A DNA stretch of 64,000 nucleotides, taken from assembly GCA_025936675.1 (NCBI GenBank), contig JAICSX010000005.1:1-64000 (forward strand). Reading direction: 5' to 3'. This document shows positions 32,284 through 41,038 of the stretch, one piece after another (position 1 is the stretch's first letter; each line of letters starts with the position of its first letter). The position numbers and the translations under genes are program-made. Under the pieces are notes generated by a model that did not search any database, was not told the origin of the DNA, and saw only the letters and a list, made by a program, of their open reading frames with translations. This stretch comes from Sphingomonas sp. (GTDB lineage Bacteria; Pseudomonadota; Alphaproteobacteria; Sphingomonadales; Sphingomonadaceae).

Positions 32284-33103
32284 GACGCGATACTCCGACG
32301 CTTGTTGCGTTGGATTAACTCCCCACGTTCTAACGGAAAGTTAATCGCCGGTCCGAATTGGACTTGGACTGGGTCGGCGCGGAAGCAGTGCGGACGAACA
32401 TTCCGTCCGCGGGCCCCTGGCTTCTCGGGTCAAGCCCCAAAAGAAATGGGGGCCGGCATTGCTGCCAGCCCCCACTGCGCCGAGCGAAGGATCTGCCGGT
32501 GTTCGTAACCTGGTTAAAACCCGAAGGCCCCAACCCGCTCTCGATCCTGGCTCACCAGCTCAGGCGTCGCTTCCCATCCTGCAATTCCCTCTTGCGAGGA
32601 GCCCTGCCGGTTTACCAGACTGCGCCTCCCGAAGGTTCGCTTGTCTTTCGACCCGCTGGGCCTGGCGCTCCTGAAACACTCGATCCGGAGACCGAATATC
32701 TCTCGGGGCCAAAACCGCCCGATGTTCTGCGGCCCTTCTTGGGTCAACCACTCTTGCGTCCCGCTTCGCTCACCGAAATTCCGAAGAACCCCGGGAGCCG
32801 CGTCGCGCTAGAGAAGATTGACTCTTCCGGCGCCTCTTCCCGGCTGACCCCGCTTCCATCTCCGAAGAAACTTCAGCAATGCCTGCCGGCGGAGATCGGA
32901 CCTTTGGTCACCTGCCGCATCTTCGTTCCGTTGCCGGCTTTCCGATGAGGCCGGGACCGCCGTCCCGATCACAAAGTCACCATGCACTTCCGTTCCGAGT
33001 CGCAAAAGCAAAATTTTTGGGTCTAAGCCTGTGGATAACGGGGATATCGGGAGCAACCGTGGGAACATTGTCAGATTGCCCGAATCGGCCTGTTGGTTCG
33101 CTT
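32284..33103. other. 820-nt stretch without a confident gene
   Basis: Short frames exist on both strands, but none has a convincing start, ribosome-binding site or family match; the longest (32358-32948, plus) reads like antisense. A leftward terminator at 32435-32473 implies that a minus-strand transcript once ended here. The minus-strand frames just right of it (for example 32560-32751, with RSPDRVFQERQAQRVERQ) are charged and protein-like. A decayed minus-strand gene is the best explanation. Confidence 0.5.
32435..32473 (-). terminator. Leftward intrinsic terminator with no intact upstream gene
   Basis: Read on the minus strand, GGGGGCTGGC and GCCGGCCCCC form a 10-nt stem (one imperfect pair) around a 6-nt loop (32448-32457 with 32464-32473), followed by ATTTCTTTT. 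It has no recognised gene in front of it, unlike the other terminators here. Confidence 0.7.
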
Positions 33104-33706
33104 CTAGAAGATTGCCAGCCAGGTTGCGGTCCACGCCATGTCCAAAAGACAAAGCGCAACGACAACCTCATGCACTCGCAGTCGACGTGTGAAAATCAGC
33201 ACGGCAAAGGCGATGAGACACGGAAGGTTGTCCCACTCGCGGATCGCGTAGGCTTTTGCGATCTGCAGCAATCCGGAATTCCCCCTAGACCTGATCTCAG
33301 CGATCTCTCCGCGCAACTGCTGGACCATGACCAGACCGAGTCCGATGAACGCCAGCAACCAGATCTGGCCGGCATTCCGGAGATACCAGGCCTTCAGGTC
33401 CAGACCGGCTTCTGGAATGTCGTCCGGAAGCACCGCAGCTGCAAGAAGGAACAAGGCAACTGCAGAGAGCAGGGTCGGCAGGAATCCACCCATTGAAAGC
33501 GACTTGACCTGCGCAAACCACCAATAGGTTCCCCACCAGAAGTTCACGAGCACCAACAGCATGTAGACGGCGATCGCGGGCACGAGCCAATACCATTTGA
33601 TTTTCGCATCAATCCGGACCAGCCGATGGAAGCTGATAAGTAAGTCGGCCACGGCAAGCCCGATGATGATCGAGATGAATACGCTGACATATTCGCGAAC
33701 CGTCAT
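33104..33706 (-). CDS. Six-helix membrane protein of unknown function
   Basis: 200 aa with about five or six transmembrane helices: VFISIIIGLAVADLLISFH, WLVPAIAVYMLLVLVNFWW, a helix pair near LLSAVALFLLAAAVL, then WLLAFIGLGLVMVQQL and a C-terminal ALCLLDMAWTATWLAIF. A Trp-rich start of helix 2 and a conserved-looking GLAVADLL are the only notable motifs. GGGAG is 6 nt before the ATG. No family assigned. Its promoter region is shared with the divergent helicase gene. Confidence 0.75.
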   Translation of the reverse strand: MTVREYVSVFISIIIGLAVADLLISFHRLVRIDAKIKWYWLVPAIAVYMLLVLVNFWWGTYWWFAQVKSLSMGGFLPTLLSAVALFLLAAAVLPDDIPEAGLDLKAWYLRNAGQIWLLAFIGLGLVMVQQLRGEIAEIRSRGNSGLLQIAKAYAIREWDNLPCLIAFAVLIFTRRLRVHEVVVALCLLDMAWTATWLAIF

Positions 33707-33772
33707 GGCGTTCTCCCGCCCCGTCAGAACACACTTATCACAGCTGTGAAGGCAGTTGTTGCAATGCCTTCC

Positions 33773-33787
33773 GTTCTCTACCTGTTC
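33773..33787 (+). promoter_or_regulatory. LexA (SOS) box at the start of the PcrA/UvrD gene
   Basis: GTTC-TCTACCT-GTTC: two GTTC units separated by 7 nt, the alphaproteobacterial LexA direct repeat, including the favoured GTTCTC-N4-TGTTC form. It ends 4 nt before the GTG start of the helicase. This would fit a leaderless transcript with the box over the -10 region. Some pcrA/uvrD genes belong to SOS regulons, supporting the site. Confidence 0.65.
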
Positions 33788-33791
33788 GACT

Positions 33792-36062
33792 GTGCCCGAA
33801 TCCTCCGCCCCCGCCTCTGAACCCGCCTATCTGCACGGCCTGAACGCACCGCAGCGCGACGCCGTGCTGACGACTGAGGGACCCATCCTCGTCCTTGCCG
33901 GCGCCGGCACCGGAAAGACCGCGGCGCTTACTGCGCGCCTCGCCCATTTGATCGCCACCAGGAAGGCCTGGCCGAGCCAGATCCTCAGCGTCACCTTCAC
34001 CAACAAGGCCGCGCGCGAGATGAAAGAACGTGTCTCATCAATTTCCGGCGGAGCGATCGAGGGCATGCCATGGCTCGGCACCTTCCATTCGGTCGCCGCG
34101 CGGATGCTTCGAAGCCATGCCGAGCTCGTCGGCCTCCAGTCGAACTTCACGATCCTCGACACCGACGACCAGCTCCGGGTCCTGAAGCAGCTGATCCAGG
34201 CGTCCAACCTCGACGAGAAGCGCTGGCCCGCGCGCCAGCTTGCCGGCCTCATCGATCGCTGGAAGAACCGCGGCTGGACCCCAGCCCAGGTGGACGCCGG
34301 CGAGTCTGAAGCGTTCGCCGCGGGCCGGGGCGCCGACCTTTACGCGCAGTACCAAGAACGGCTGCGCACCCTGAACGCCTGCGATTTCGGCGACCTGCTG
34401 CTCCACATGTTGGTCATCTTTCGGACGAAGCCCGATGTGCTCGACGCCTATCGCGACCGCTTCCGCTACCTGCTCGTCGACGAATATCAGGACACGAACC
34501 AGGCGCAGTACGAATGGCTGAGGCTTCTTGCCGAGCCGCGCCGCAACCTTTGCTGCGTCGGCGACGACGACCAGTCGATCTATTCCTGGCGCGGCGCCGA
34601 GGTCGCCAACATCCTCCGCTTCGAGAAGGATTTCCCGGGCGCCAAGATCATCCGGCTCGAGCAGAATTACCGCTCGACCAGCCACATCCTCGCCGCCGCC
34701 GACGGCCTCATCGCGCACAATGCCGGGCGCCTTGGCAAGACTTTGTGGACCGACGCCGGAGACGGCGAGAAGGTCCGGGTCATCGGCATCTGGGACGGCC
34801 CCGAGGAGGCGCGGCGTGTCGGCGAACAGGCCGAGTCCCACATGCGTTCGGGCGGATCGCTCGACGACATCGCGATCCTGGTCCGGGCGCAATTCCAGAC
34901 GCGCGAGTTCGAGGAACGCTTCATCGCGATCGGCCTACCGTACCAGATCATCGGCGGTTTCCGCTTTTACGAACGCGCCGAGATCCGCGACGCGATCGCC
35001 TATCTGCGTCTCATAACCCAGCCGGCCGATGACCTGGCCTTCGAGCGCATCGTCAATCAGCCCAAGCGCGGCCTCGGCGACAAGGCAGTCGCCGCGATCC
35101 ACCGCCACGCAAGAGCGATCCAGCAGCCGCTGCTCCTTGCCGCGGCCACATTGTTGGACAGCGACGAGCTGACCCCGCAGGCGCGCCGAAGCCTCGGCAA
35201 TTTCGTCGCCGACGTTGCGCGCTGGCGGCAGATGTCGGCCGAGCTCCCGCACCCCGAGCTCGCCCGTATCATGCTCGACGAGAGCGGCTATACCGCGATG
35301 CTCCAGGCCGACCGCTCGGCGGAAAGCGCCGGCCGCCTGGAAAACCTGGCCGAGCTTACGCGCGCGATGGAAGAATATGAATCGCTCGGCGCGTTCCTCG
35401 AGCACGTCAGCCTGGTGATGGACAATGACGAAGCTCGCCAGGGCGACCGAGTCACCATCATGACAATCCACGCCGCCAAGGGACTGGAATTCGACATCGT
35501 CTATCTCGCCGGCTGGGAGGAAGGCGTTTTCCCGTCGCAGCGCTCGATGGACGAGGGAGGCCTCGCCAGCCTCGAGGAGGAACGGCGGCTCGCCTATGTC
35601 GCGATTACGCGCGCCAGGCGACGCTGCACCATCCTCCACGCCGCCAACCGCCGGATCTACGGGCAGTGGACGAGCTCCATCCCTTCGCGCTTCCTCGCCG
35701 AGCTGCCCAAGGCGCATATTGACGAAGAGACGACGATGACCGGTGGCGAAAGCCTGTGGCGAGCGCAATGGTCGGAGCGGGCCGATCCCTTCGCACATGT
35801 GGCGCGACCAAGCCGCGGTCCTGGCTGGCAGCGGGCGGCGCGCACGAGCTATAATGCCGAGCCACAGCGCGTGATCGAAGCACGGGCCTCAGCCGTCAGC
35901 CTCGGCAACCAGGGCCGGACCGACCTTTCGCTCGGCCAGCGCGTCTTCCACGGCAAGTTCGGCTACGGGACCATCGCAGCGATCGAAGGAAACAAGCTCG
36001 AAATCGATTTCGAGCATGCCGGCCGCAAGAAGGTGCTCGACAGCTTCGTCAGCGCGTCCTGA
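33792..36062 (+). CDS. uvrD: UvrD/PcrA-type superfamily 1A DNA helicase
   Basis: 756 aa, ATP-dependent 3'-5' helicase for excision repair and clearing recombination or replication blocks. All SF1 motifs are present in order: Q motif LNAPQRDAV, Walker A LAGAGTGKTAA, Ib TFTNKAAREM, Walker B LLVDEYQDTNQAQY, III GDDDQSIYSWRGA, IV LEQNYRSTSHIL, V TIMTIHAAKGLEFD, VI EERRLAYVAITRA. The C-terminal ~60 residues are a Tudor-like RNA-polymerase-binding domain (RVFHGKFGYGTI..GRKKVLDSFV). GTG at 33792 gives the family length; a TTG at 33756 is also open. An SOS box overlaps the start region. Confidence 0.95.
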   Translation: MPESSAPASEPAYLHGLNAPQRDAVLTTEGPILVLAGAGTGKTAALTARLAHLIATRKAWPSQILSVTFTNKAAREMKERVSSISGGAIEGMPWLGTFHSVAARMLRSHAELVGLQSNFTILDTDDQLRVLKQLIQASNLDEKRWPARQLAGLIDRWKNRGWTPAQVDAGESEAFAAGRGADLYAQYQERLRTLNACDFGDLLLHMLVIFRTKPDVLDAYRDRFRYLLVDEYQDTNQAQYEWLRLLAEPRRNLCCVGDDDQSIYSWRGAEVANILRFEKDFPGAKIIRLEQNYRSTSHILAAADGLIAHNAGRLGKTLWTDAGDGEKVRVIGIWDGPEEARRVGEQAESHMRSGGSLDDIAILVRAQFQTREFEERFIAIGLPYQIIGGFRFYERAEIRDAIAYLRLITQPADDLAFERIVNQPKRGLGDKAVAAIHRHARAIQQPLLLAAATLLDSDELTPQARRSLGNFVADVARWRQMSAELPHPELARIMLDESGYTAMLQADRSAESAGRLENLAELTRAMEEYESLGAFLEHVSLVMDNDEARQGDRVTIMTIHAAKGLEFDIVYLAGWEEGVFPSQRSMDEGGLASLEEERRLAYVAITRARRRCTILHAANRRIYGQWTSSIPSRFLAELPKAHIDEETTMTGGESLWRAQWSERADPFAHVARPSRGPGWQRAARTSYNAEPQRVIEARASAVSLGNQGRTDLSLGQRVFHGKFGYGTIAAIEGNKLEIDFEHAGRKKVLDSFVSAS

Positions 36063-36068
36063 AGCCGC

Positions 36069-36782
36069 CTAACAGCGCATCCCCATCGGCAGCTCCTTCG
36101 ACAGGCTGGGCTCTGCGCCCGGCCGCTCGCCGACGCGGTCGAACCATGCCTGGAGCCGCGCGAGATCGTCGGGAATCGCCTGTCCGACCGACCTCAGCTG
36201 ATCGATGTAGGAATAGAGGCAGATATCGGCGGTCGTGAAGCGATCGCCGACAAGCCACGGCTCGTTCATTACGCCGTCGAGCCAGCGCATGCCGGTCCGT
36301 GCGATCTCCTTCTGCGCCTCGGCCTGCTCAGGGTAGCATTTGATGCGCGTCTTAAAGAGCCCGAGCCCCTCTCCGTAATAGAAGCCGAGCACCATCGGGC
36401 GGCAGATGCCGATCTCGACCCGGCGCCACCACATCCGCGTCACGGCCCTCTCCTCCGGAGTCGAACCGATCAGGGGCGGTTCGGGATGAAGCTCCTCCAA
36501 ATATTCCATGATCGCGGCGGTCTCGCTGATGAAAGTCCCGTCGGACAGCTCGAGAGCCGGGAGCTGGGCCGCCGGATTCTTTTGGAGATATTCGTCACGC
36601 CGGTTTTCCGCGCCGATCAGGTCCACCTCCTGTCGCGGCAGGTCGATCCCCTTCTCGATGAAATAGAAACGGACCATCCGCGGGTTCATTCCGACGCTGT
36701 TGTAGAAGCGAACTGGAGTTGCCCCGCCGGTTGCTCGCGAATGTGTCGGCTGCGGCTGTGCGAGTGTTGGAGCTTCGATCAT
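36069..36782 (-). CDS. Glutathione S-transferase family protein
   Basis: 237 aa. After a ~22-residue extension, the thioredoxin-like domain runs from VRFYNSVGMNPRMVRFYFIE, with the cis-Pro segment QLPALELSDG and SETAAIMEYLEE. The helical domain has FTTADICLYSYIDQL. The usual catalytic Ser/Tyr is not obvious near NSVGMNPR, as in several bacterial nu/beta-like members. GGAGGG lies 8 nt before the ATG. It follows uvrD convergently with a 6-nt gap. Unrelated in detail to the GST at 11377. Confidence 0.86.
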   Translation of the reverse strand: MIEAPTLAQPQPTHSRATGGATPVRFYNSVGMNPRMVRFYFIEKGIDLPRQEVDLIGAENRRDEYLQKNPAAQLPALELSDGTFISETAAIMEYLEELHPEPPLIGSTPEERAVTRMWWRRVEIGICRPMVLGFYYGEGLGLFKTRIKCYPEQAEAQKEIARTGMRWLDGVMNEPWLVGDRFTTADICLYSYIDQLRSVGQAIPDDLARLQAWFDRVGERPGAEPSLSKELPMGMRC

Positions 36783-36941
36783 GTGACGGCCCTCCGATTA
36801 CGGTTTGCTCGTCCCCGGTCCCCGACCGTGTTGCCCCTTTCCGGCTCGCGGGATCGAAGGCGATCGCGCCAATAGCAGTTTATGCGATCCACCGCACGTG
36901 ATTCAGCGGCATGACGACTGCACCGACGAAGACACGCATCG

Positions 36942-37577
36942 CTAGTTGGCGACGCTCCTGACGATCCCGCGAACCCAGGGGATGATCGACGTCCAGCTGA
37001 GTTCCTCGAGCAGTTCGATGCCGGCGAGCTTGTCGCGGCGCCACACGACTTCTCCCGAGGGGATGTTGATCGAGCTGACGAACAGCGAAACGAAGGTACC
37101 GATCGGCGGCAGCTCGTCGCCCTCGATCTGCGCTCCGCGCGAAGAGATATTCCGCAAGGTGGCGGGCCAGAGATTGCCGCCGAACTTGATGTGGACCGCG
37201 CTTCGGACCTCGAGGCGCGGCATGGTCCGCCGCTCCGGAGTCTGGCTGACGAGCTGACGGTTCAACAAGGCGACGATATCGACGCAATCGTCGAAGCGGA
37301 CGCCGAGCTCATCGCGGCCGGTCCAGGCGACCTTCCCCGGCGCGCGCTGCCCGTTTGCCAGCTCGACCGTGATGGAATCGCCGAGCGCCGGCTCGAGCTC
37401 GCTGCCGACGGTAACTCCAAGCGCGGAGATCTTGCGGATCGAGCATTCCCGCCGCGATCCGGCATGATGGATGGCGCCGAGATCGAACGGGCCTTTGACG
37501 CCGAGCGCAGGCGCGTCGTCGGGCCATGGGAGTCGGTCTCCCACGACAAAGGTCGTGACTGACGCTGCTTCAGTCAT
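36942..37577 (-). CDS. Tandem PilZ-domain protein (c-di-GMP effector candidate)
   Basis: 211 aa with two PilZ-like barrels. Residues 40-105 (RRECSIRKISALGVTV..ELGVRFDD) form a degenerate copy, and residues 118-205 a better one. The second begins RRTMPRLEVR, which may correspond to the RxxxR c-di-GMP motif, and continues with NISSRGAQIEG (DxSxxG-like, Asp replaced by Asn). Two GGDEF-EAL proteins elsewhere in the window make c-di-GMP signalling relevant, though binding is uncertain because of the Asn. Confidence 0.78.
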   Translation of the reverse strand: MTEAASVTTFVVGDRLPWPDDAPALGVKGPFDLGAIHHAGSRRECSIRKISALGVTVGSELEPALGDSITVELANGQRAPGKVAWTGRDELGVRFDDCVDIVALLNRQLVSQTPERRTMPRLEVRSAVHIKFGGNLWPATLRNISSRGAQIEGDELPPIGTFVSLFVSSINIPSGEVVWRRDKLAGIELLEELSWTSIIPWVRGIVRSVAN

Positions 37578-37713
37578 TCATCATCCAGGCACGTCCCAGG
37601 ATAGAAGGTGAAGGCCGTTGCCCTAACAAGTCGCTAACGAGCCACTGGATTTCCACATCGCAATTGAACCGCTCACCGCCTAGAATCACACGAGCAGACG
37701 GGGAGTTTCGCCC

Positions 37714-38211
37714 ATGAAAATGTTCTTGGCCTTCATCGTCGGGTTGATCGCTGCTCCTGTCCTCTTTGTGCTTGCCGCCATGGCCGGCTGGCTGCCGAGC
37801 AACTCCAGCTCCGAACCGCCGAAATGGGAAAGCTCGATCGGTATGCGGGCGCTCGACGCGTCGCTCGAGCAACGGTCGGACGGTCTCAAGAACCCGATTG
37901 CTGCAAACGACGCTGCGGCGCAGGCCGCCGGCGGCAAGATCTATTCGGACAATTGCGCGGGCTGTCACGGCAGCGCGAAAGGGCCGAGCAGTTTCGGATC
38001 GGGCTTTTATCCGCGGGTCCCGCAATTCTTCCAGGAAGGTGCGGACGTCAATCCGAACGAAGCCTATGCCGCCATCCGCGACGGGGTCCGTTATTCAGGC
38101 ATGCCCGCCTGGCAAAATCAGCTGAACGACCAGCAAATGTGGCAGGTCGCCAGTTTCGTAGCCGCAATCAAAGGGCCGGGCGGCAAGAAGATGGACATGG
38201 ACAAGGATTGA
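37714..38211 (+). CDS. Membrane-anchored or secreted monohaem cytochrome c
   Basis: 165 aa. N-terminal hydrophobic helix (AFIVGLIAAPVLFVLAAMAGWL), probably uncleaved, then a class-I cytochrome c domain with CAGCH (about residues 81-85) for covalent haem and SGMPAW supplying the axial Met. The charged tail GPGGKKMDMDKD ends the protein. GGGGAG lies 8 nt before the ATG. Periplasmic electron carrier; partner oxidoreductase not in the window. Confidence 0.9.
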   Translation: MKMFLAFIVGLIAAPVLFVLAAMAGWLPSNSSSEPPKWESSIGMRALDASLEQRSDGLKNPIAANDAAAQAAGGKIYSDNCAGCHGSAKGPSSFGSGFYPRVPQFFQEGADVNPNEAYAAIRDGVRYSGMPAWQNQLNDQQMWQVASFVAAIKGPGGKKMDMDKD

Positions 38212-38226
38212 CCGCCGGCTGAGGAC

Positions 38227-38257
38227 GGCCCGCTCACGCGAGCCGCCCCGCCTTTTT
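38227..38257 (+). terminator. Possible terminator of the cytochrome c gene
   Basis: An imperfect GC stem (GGCCCGCTC against GAGCCGCC) followed by CCGCCTTTTTC, 15 nt after the cytochrome stop. The stem contains a mismatch and the T-run is only five long, so this is a weak call. Confidence 0.4.
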
Positions 38258-38262
38258 CATAC

Positions 38263-39111
38263 TTAGGACCTGTCTGCCGTCCAGGTCGTCTTCGAACCGT
38301 TGCGCGGATCCACAGAGACAAGCGTCAACTTGCCGTCGGACCCAAGGGTGAATGTCGTTACGTTCACCACTTTCCCGCCTGCCGTATCGGTTTCCTGATA
38401 GCTGTTGTCGGACAGCTTCTTCACCGATGCGGTCGCACCCGCAGGATCGCCCTTGATCGGCGTCGGCGTGCCGTCGAGCTTGGCATCGTAGCTGACGCCG
38501 GTCGGGGAGCTCATATGCAGCGCGTCGGCGTCCGCCTTCAACGTGAGCGTGATCGCCTCCTGATTGACGCTCGCGATCTTTGCCGGCGTCCACGAGCCTG
38601 ACAGCGCGTGCGACCCTGCCGGGCCGCTGGCGGTGCGGGTCTCCTCAAAGGAGCCGGTATTCGCTTTTGCGTTAGCGACAGACGTGTCGGTCCAATTGAT
38701 CGTCAGAGTCTTATCGTCGCCTGAAACCGTCATCGTCGAATGGCCCGTCTCGCGGCCCTTGAGCTTCGTCGACATCTCGACCGTCTTGGGATCGACGACC
38801 TTGACGGATTCCTCGTCATAGTAAGCGTGATTGGCCACGGGATGATAAGCACCATCAGCTGCAAGCGATACCGGCGGGATGCACGACTTGCAGTCGTACT
38901 TGCCGTTCTGCAGCAGGAATTGGTCCGGCTTCTGCTCGAATTTGACGCTGCTCACGTCGCCTTTCCAGGTGCCGTCGATGCTACCGGCGGCAGCCGTCGC
39001 CGTCGAGTTCGCACTTGCGTTGCCGTCATTCGTCGCCGTGTTCATCTGCTTGCAGCCGGCGATCGCAATCAATGAAACTGCGGCAAGCGTTGCGATGGTC
39101 GTTTTATTCAT
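38263..39111 (-). CDS. Lipoprotein with repeated beta-type domain
   Basis: 282 aa. Lipobox AIAGC (Cys20) followed by a Ser/Thr/Ala/Asn-rich linker. The mature part consists of two similar beta-rich segments (IDGTWKGDVSSVKFEQ.. and LSGSWTPAKIASVNQEA), each about 110 residues with the shared element TLTINWTDTS/TLTLKADADA. A YDCKSCIPP motif near residue 75 could form a disulfide. The ATG at 39111 has AAGGGGGAG upstream. No named family; envelope protein of unknown function. Confidence 0.75.
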   Translation of the reverse strand: MNKTTIATLAAVSLIAIAGCKQMNTATNDGNASANSTATAAAGSIDGTWKGDVSSVKFEQKPDQFLLQNGKYDCKSCIPPVSLAADGAYHPVANHAYYDEESVKVVDPKTVEMSTKLKGRETGHSTMTVSGDDKTLTINWTDTSVANAKANTGSFEETRTASGPAGSHALSGSWTPAKIASVNQEAITLTLKADADALHMSSPTGVSYDAKLDGTPTPIKGDPAGATASVKKLSDNSYQETDTAGGKVVNVTTFTLGSDGKLTLVSVDPRNGSKTTWTADRS

Positions 39112-39271
39112 GCCCAACTCCCCCTTTGAGTGCGGCAACCCCGACACTTCGCGGGCCTGTTGCCGGGCGGCGCCGTCGACCGAAGGTCGGGCGGAGTCGT
39201 CGGACGCGCAATCAATCACCGGAAACAGCAATAAGCAATAGGGGGAATTGAACGCGAATTTAACGCTCGGG

Positions 39272-40108
39272 CTAAACCTCTTCCTTCACCTGCGCATGGT
39301 TGAGCAGCGCAACGAACACGACGCCGCCCACCGAATTGCCGATGAAAGCGGGGACGAGGAAGCCGAGCAGATAATCGTCCCAGCCGATCGCGCCTTTCAT
39401 GGCCGCGAGACCCGTTTCGACGGACCCGGCGATGACATGGCTGAAATGCGCGACCCCGATCAGCCAGGTCACGGCAATGATGACGAAGAAGCGGGTTCCG
39501 GCGGCTGCCGGCATCAGCCACACCATCAAAGCGATCAGCCAACCGGCGAACAACGCCTTCACCAGCACTGCGAGAAAACCGGGCGCCGCTGCGTTCACAC
39601 CAAGCGTCGTGAAGCTCTGGATCGCATCGGCGGGAAACAAGCCCGGAAGGTTCACCGCTGCAGCGAAGAACAAGGTTGCGAGGATGTTCGCCGCAAAAAC
39701 AATCGCCCAGTAGCGCGCCACGCTTCCTACAAGATGCGTGCCGTAGAGGATCGGGAGCATGACCGTCAGCGTCGTCTCGGTGAAGAGTTGCTGGCGCCCC
39801 ATCGTGACGAACACGAAGCCGAGCGTGTAGCCAAAGCTCGCAACGAGATCACGCCACGGGGCATCTGGGAGCTTGGCCTCCAGCAGCCCCTGGGCGAGCA
39901 TCGAGGCGCCCATCGTCAGGCCGGCAGCAAGGCCAGACCAGGCAACGGACGAGGATGGCCGCTCGAGCTCCTCCGTTCCCTCAAGCCGGATCGCCTCATG
40001 AACTACCTTGGCCGAGGTGCTGGAGCGGTCGTCGGCCTCTTCGATCTCGCGGTCGGAGAGAGGCGACCGCTCCTTTTCGCGCCTGACCATTTGTTCGCGG
40101 TTTACCAT
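39272..40108 (-). CDS. Formate/nitrite transporter (FNT) family channel
   Basis: 278 aa with six transmembrane helices and a ~55-residue hydrophilic N-terminus. FNT landmarks are the first helix WSGLAAGLTMGASMLAQG, GRQQLFTETTL (the FTxxT-like loop of the YfdC/FocA group) and AHFSHVIAGS, containing the central His. The pore motif differs from canonical FocA and resembles the YfdC subgroup, so the transported anion is uncertain. The start is not marked by a strong ribosome-binding site; an alternative ATG lies at 40090. Confidence 0.85.
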   Translation of the reverse strand: MVNREQMVRREKERSPLSDREIEEADDRSSTSAKVVHEAIRLEGTEELERPSSSVAWSGLAAGLTMGASMLAQGLLEAKLPDAPWRDLVASFGYTLGFVFVTMGRQQLFTETTLTVMLPILYGTHLVGSVARYWAIVFAANILATLFFAAAVNLPGLFPADAIQSFTTLGVNAAAPGFLAVLVKALFAGWLIALMVWLMPAAAGTRFFVIIAVTWLIGVAHFSHVIAGSVETGLAAMKGAIGWDDYLLGFLVPAFIGNSVGGVVFVALLNHAQVKEEV

Positions 40109-40288
40109 CGACGGTGCCCAACGCCGCTTCAGCAGCCAAGCTCCAACGGCTTTGGACGGATAGTGAAAATGCTGCCGAACCGAGGGTCTTCAGCGATCTC
40201 CGGATAGAGAAACAGCCGAAAATTGGGGAACCCGACTCGGCCGCGATGCATTTTCGAGGCAAAAGTCAATAGCCAATTCAGGTGTGAA

Positions 40289-40843
40289 ATGAAGCGTTTA
40301 GCTACCGTGCTGGCGCTGGTGGGAACGTGCGTACTCGCGACTACAGTCGACGTAACGCCGGCATCGGCGCTCGAAACCTATGAAGCTCAAATGCAGGCAA
40401 GCGACGCCGCGTCGCAGGCGCGCCTCGACATGATCGAAGCCTTCGGCCCGAAGGAGCTCCGCCCCGGACAATATGTCTGGCGCGACGTTCCAGACGACGC
40501 AGGGCCCGAGCGCGTGGTCATCAGCCTCTCCGACCAGATGGCCTACATCTATCGTGGCGATACGATCATGGCCGCGACGACCATCTCTAGCGGGCGTGAC
40601 GACAAGCCGACTCCGAGCGGGATCTTTTCGGTCCTGAACAAGACGCCGATGTATCGGTCGAAGAAATACGACAATGCACCAATGCCCTATGCGGAGTTCT
40701 TCGAACCGCATGGCATTGCACTTCATGCCGGCTATGTCGGCGAAGAGCCAAACAGCCACGGCTGTGTGCATCTACCGACGGCGTTCGCGAAGAAGCTCTA
40801 CAGCATCACGGACGTCGGAACGCCGGTCATAATCGGCGCGTAA
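40289..40843 (+). CDS. L,D-transpeptidase (ErfK/YbiS/YkuD family), short form
   Basis: 184 aa, exported (signal peptide MKRLATVLALVGTCVLATT-type). A single YkuD domain: RVVISLSDQMAYIYRGD, TISSGRDDKPTPSGIFSV, and the active site HAGYVGEEPNSHGCVHLP with catalytic Cys159. The ATG at 40289 was chosen for the signal peptide and an AGGTG site; the frame is open further to 40223. It could attach lipoproteins or outer-membrane proteins to peptidoglycan or form 3-3 bonds. Second of three YkuD genes in the window. Confidence 0.9.
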   Translation: MKRLATVLALVGTCVLATTVDVTPASALETYEAQMQASDAASQARLDMIEAFGPKELRPGQYVWRDVPDDAGPERVVISLSDQMAYIYRGDTIMAATTISSGRDDKPTPSGIFSVLNKTPMYRSKKYDNAPMPYAEFFEPHGIALHAGYVGEEPNSHGCVHLPTAFAKKLYSITDVGTPVIIGA

Positions 40844-40851
40844 ACCGCCGA

Positions 40852-40875
40852 GGGCCGCGCGGACACGCGCGGCCC
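40852..40875. terminator. Strong hairpin after the short L,D-transpeptidase
   Basis: GGGCCGCGC and GCGCGGCCC form a 9-bp perfect stem with a 6-nt loop, 8 nt after the stop codon. No T-run follows, so it is a transcript-end or mRNA-stability hairpin rather than a full intrinsic terminator. Confidence 0.5.
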
Positions 40876-41038
40876 CAGTCCCTTCCCGGGCAAGCGCCTG
40901 CGACTCGAGTCGCGAGTCCCGAAGCTGAACAGTCGTCCAGGGGCCTGCGCTTGTCTCGAAAATGTCAATACTTATTTTGAACCCGAATGGCCGCTTCCGC
41001 GTTGTGACGGCAAAGAGAAATTTAGAAAGTTTCTGAAC

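Noticed and set aside
32358..32948. 196-codon plus-strand frame in the gene-poor stretch
   Set aside because: No ribosome-binding site, Pro/Arg/Ser-rich composition, and the terminator nearby points to the other strand.
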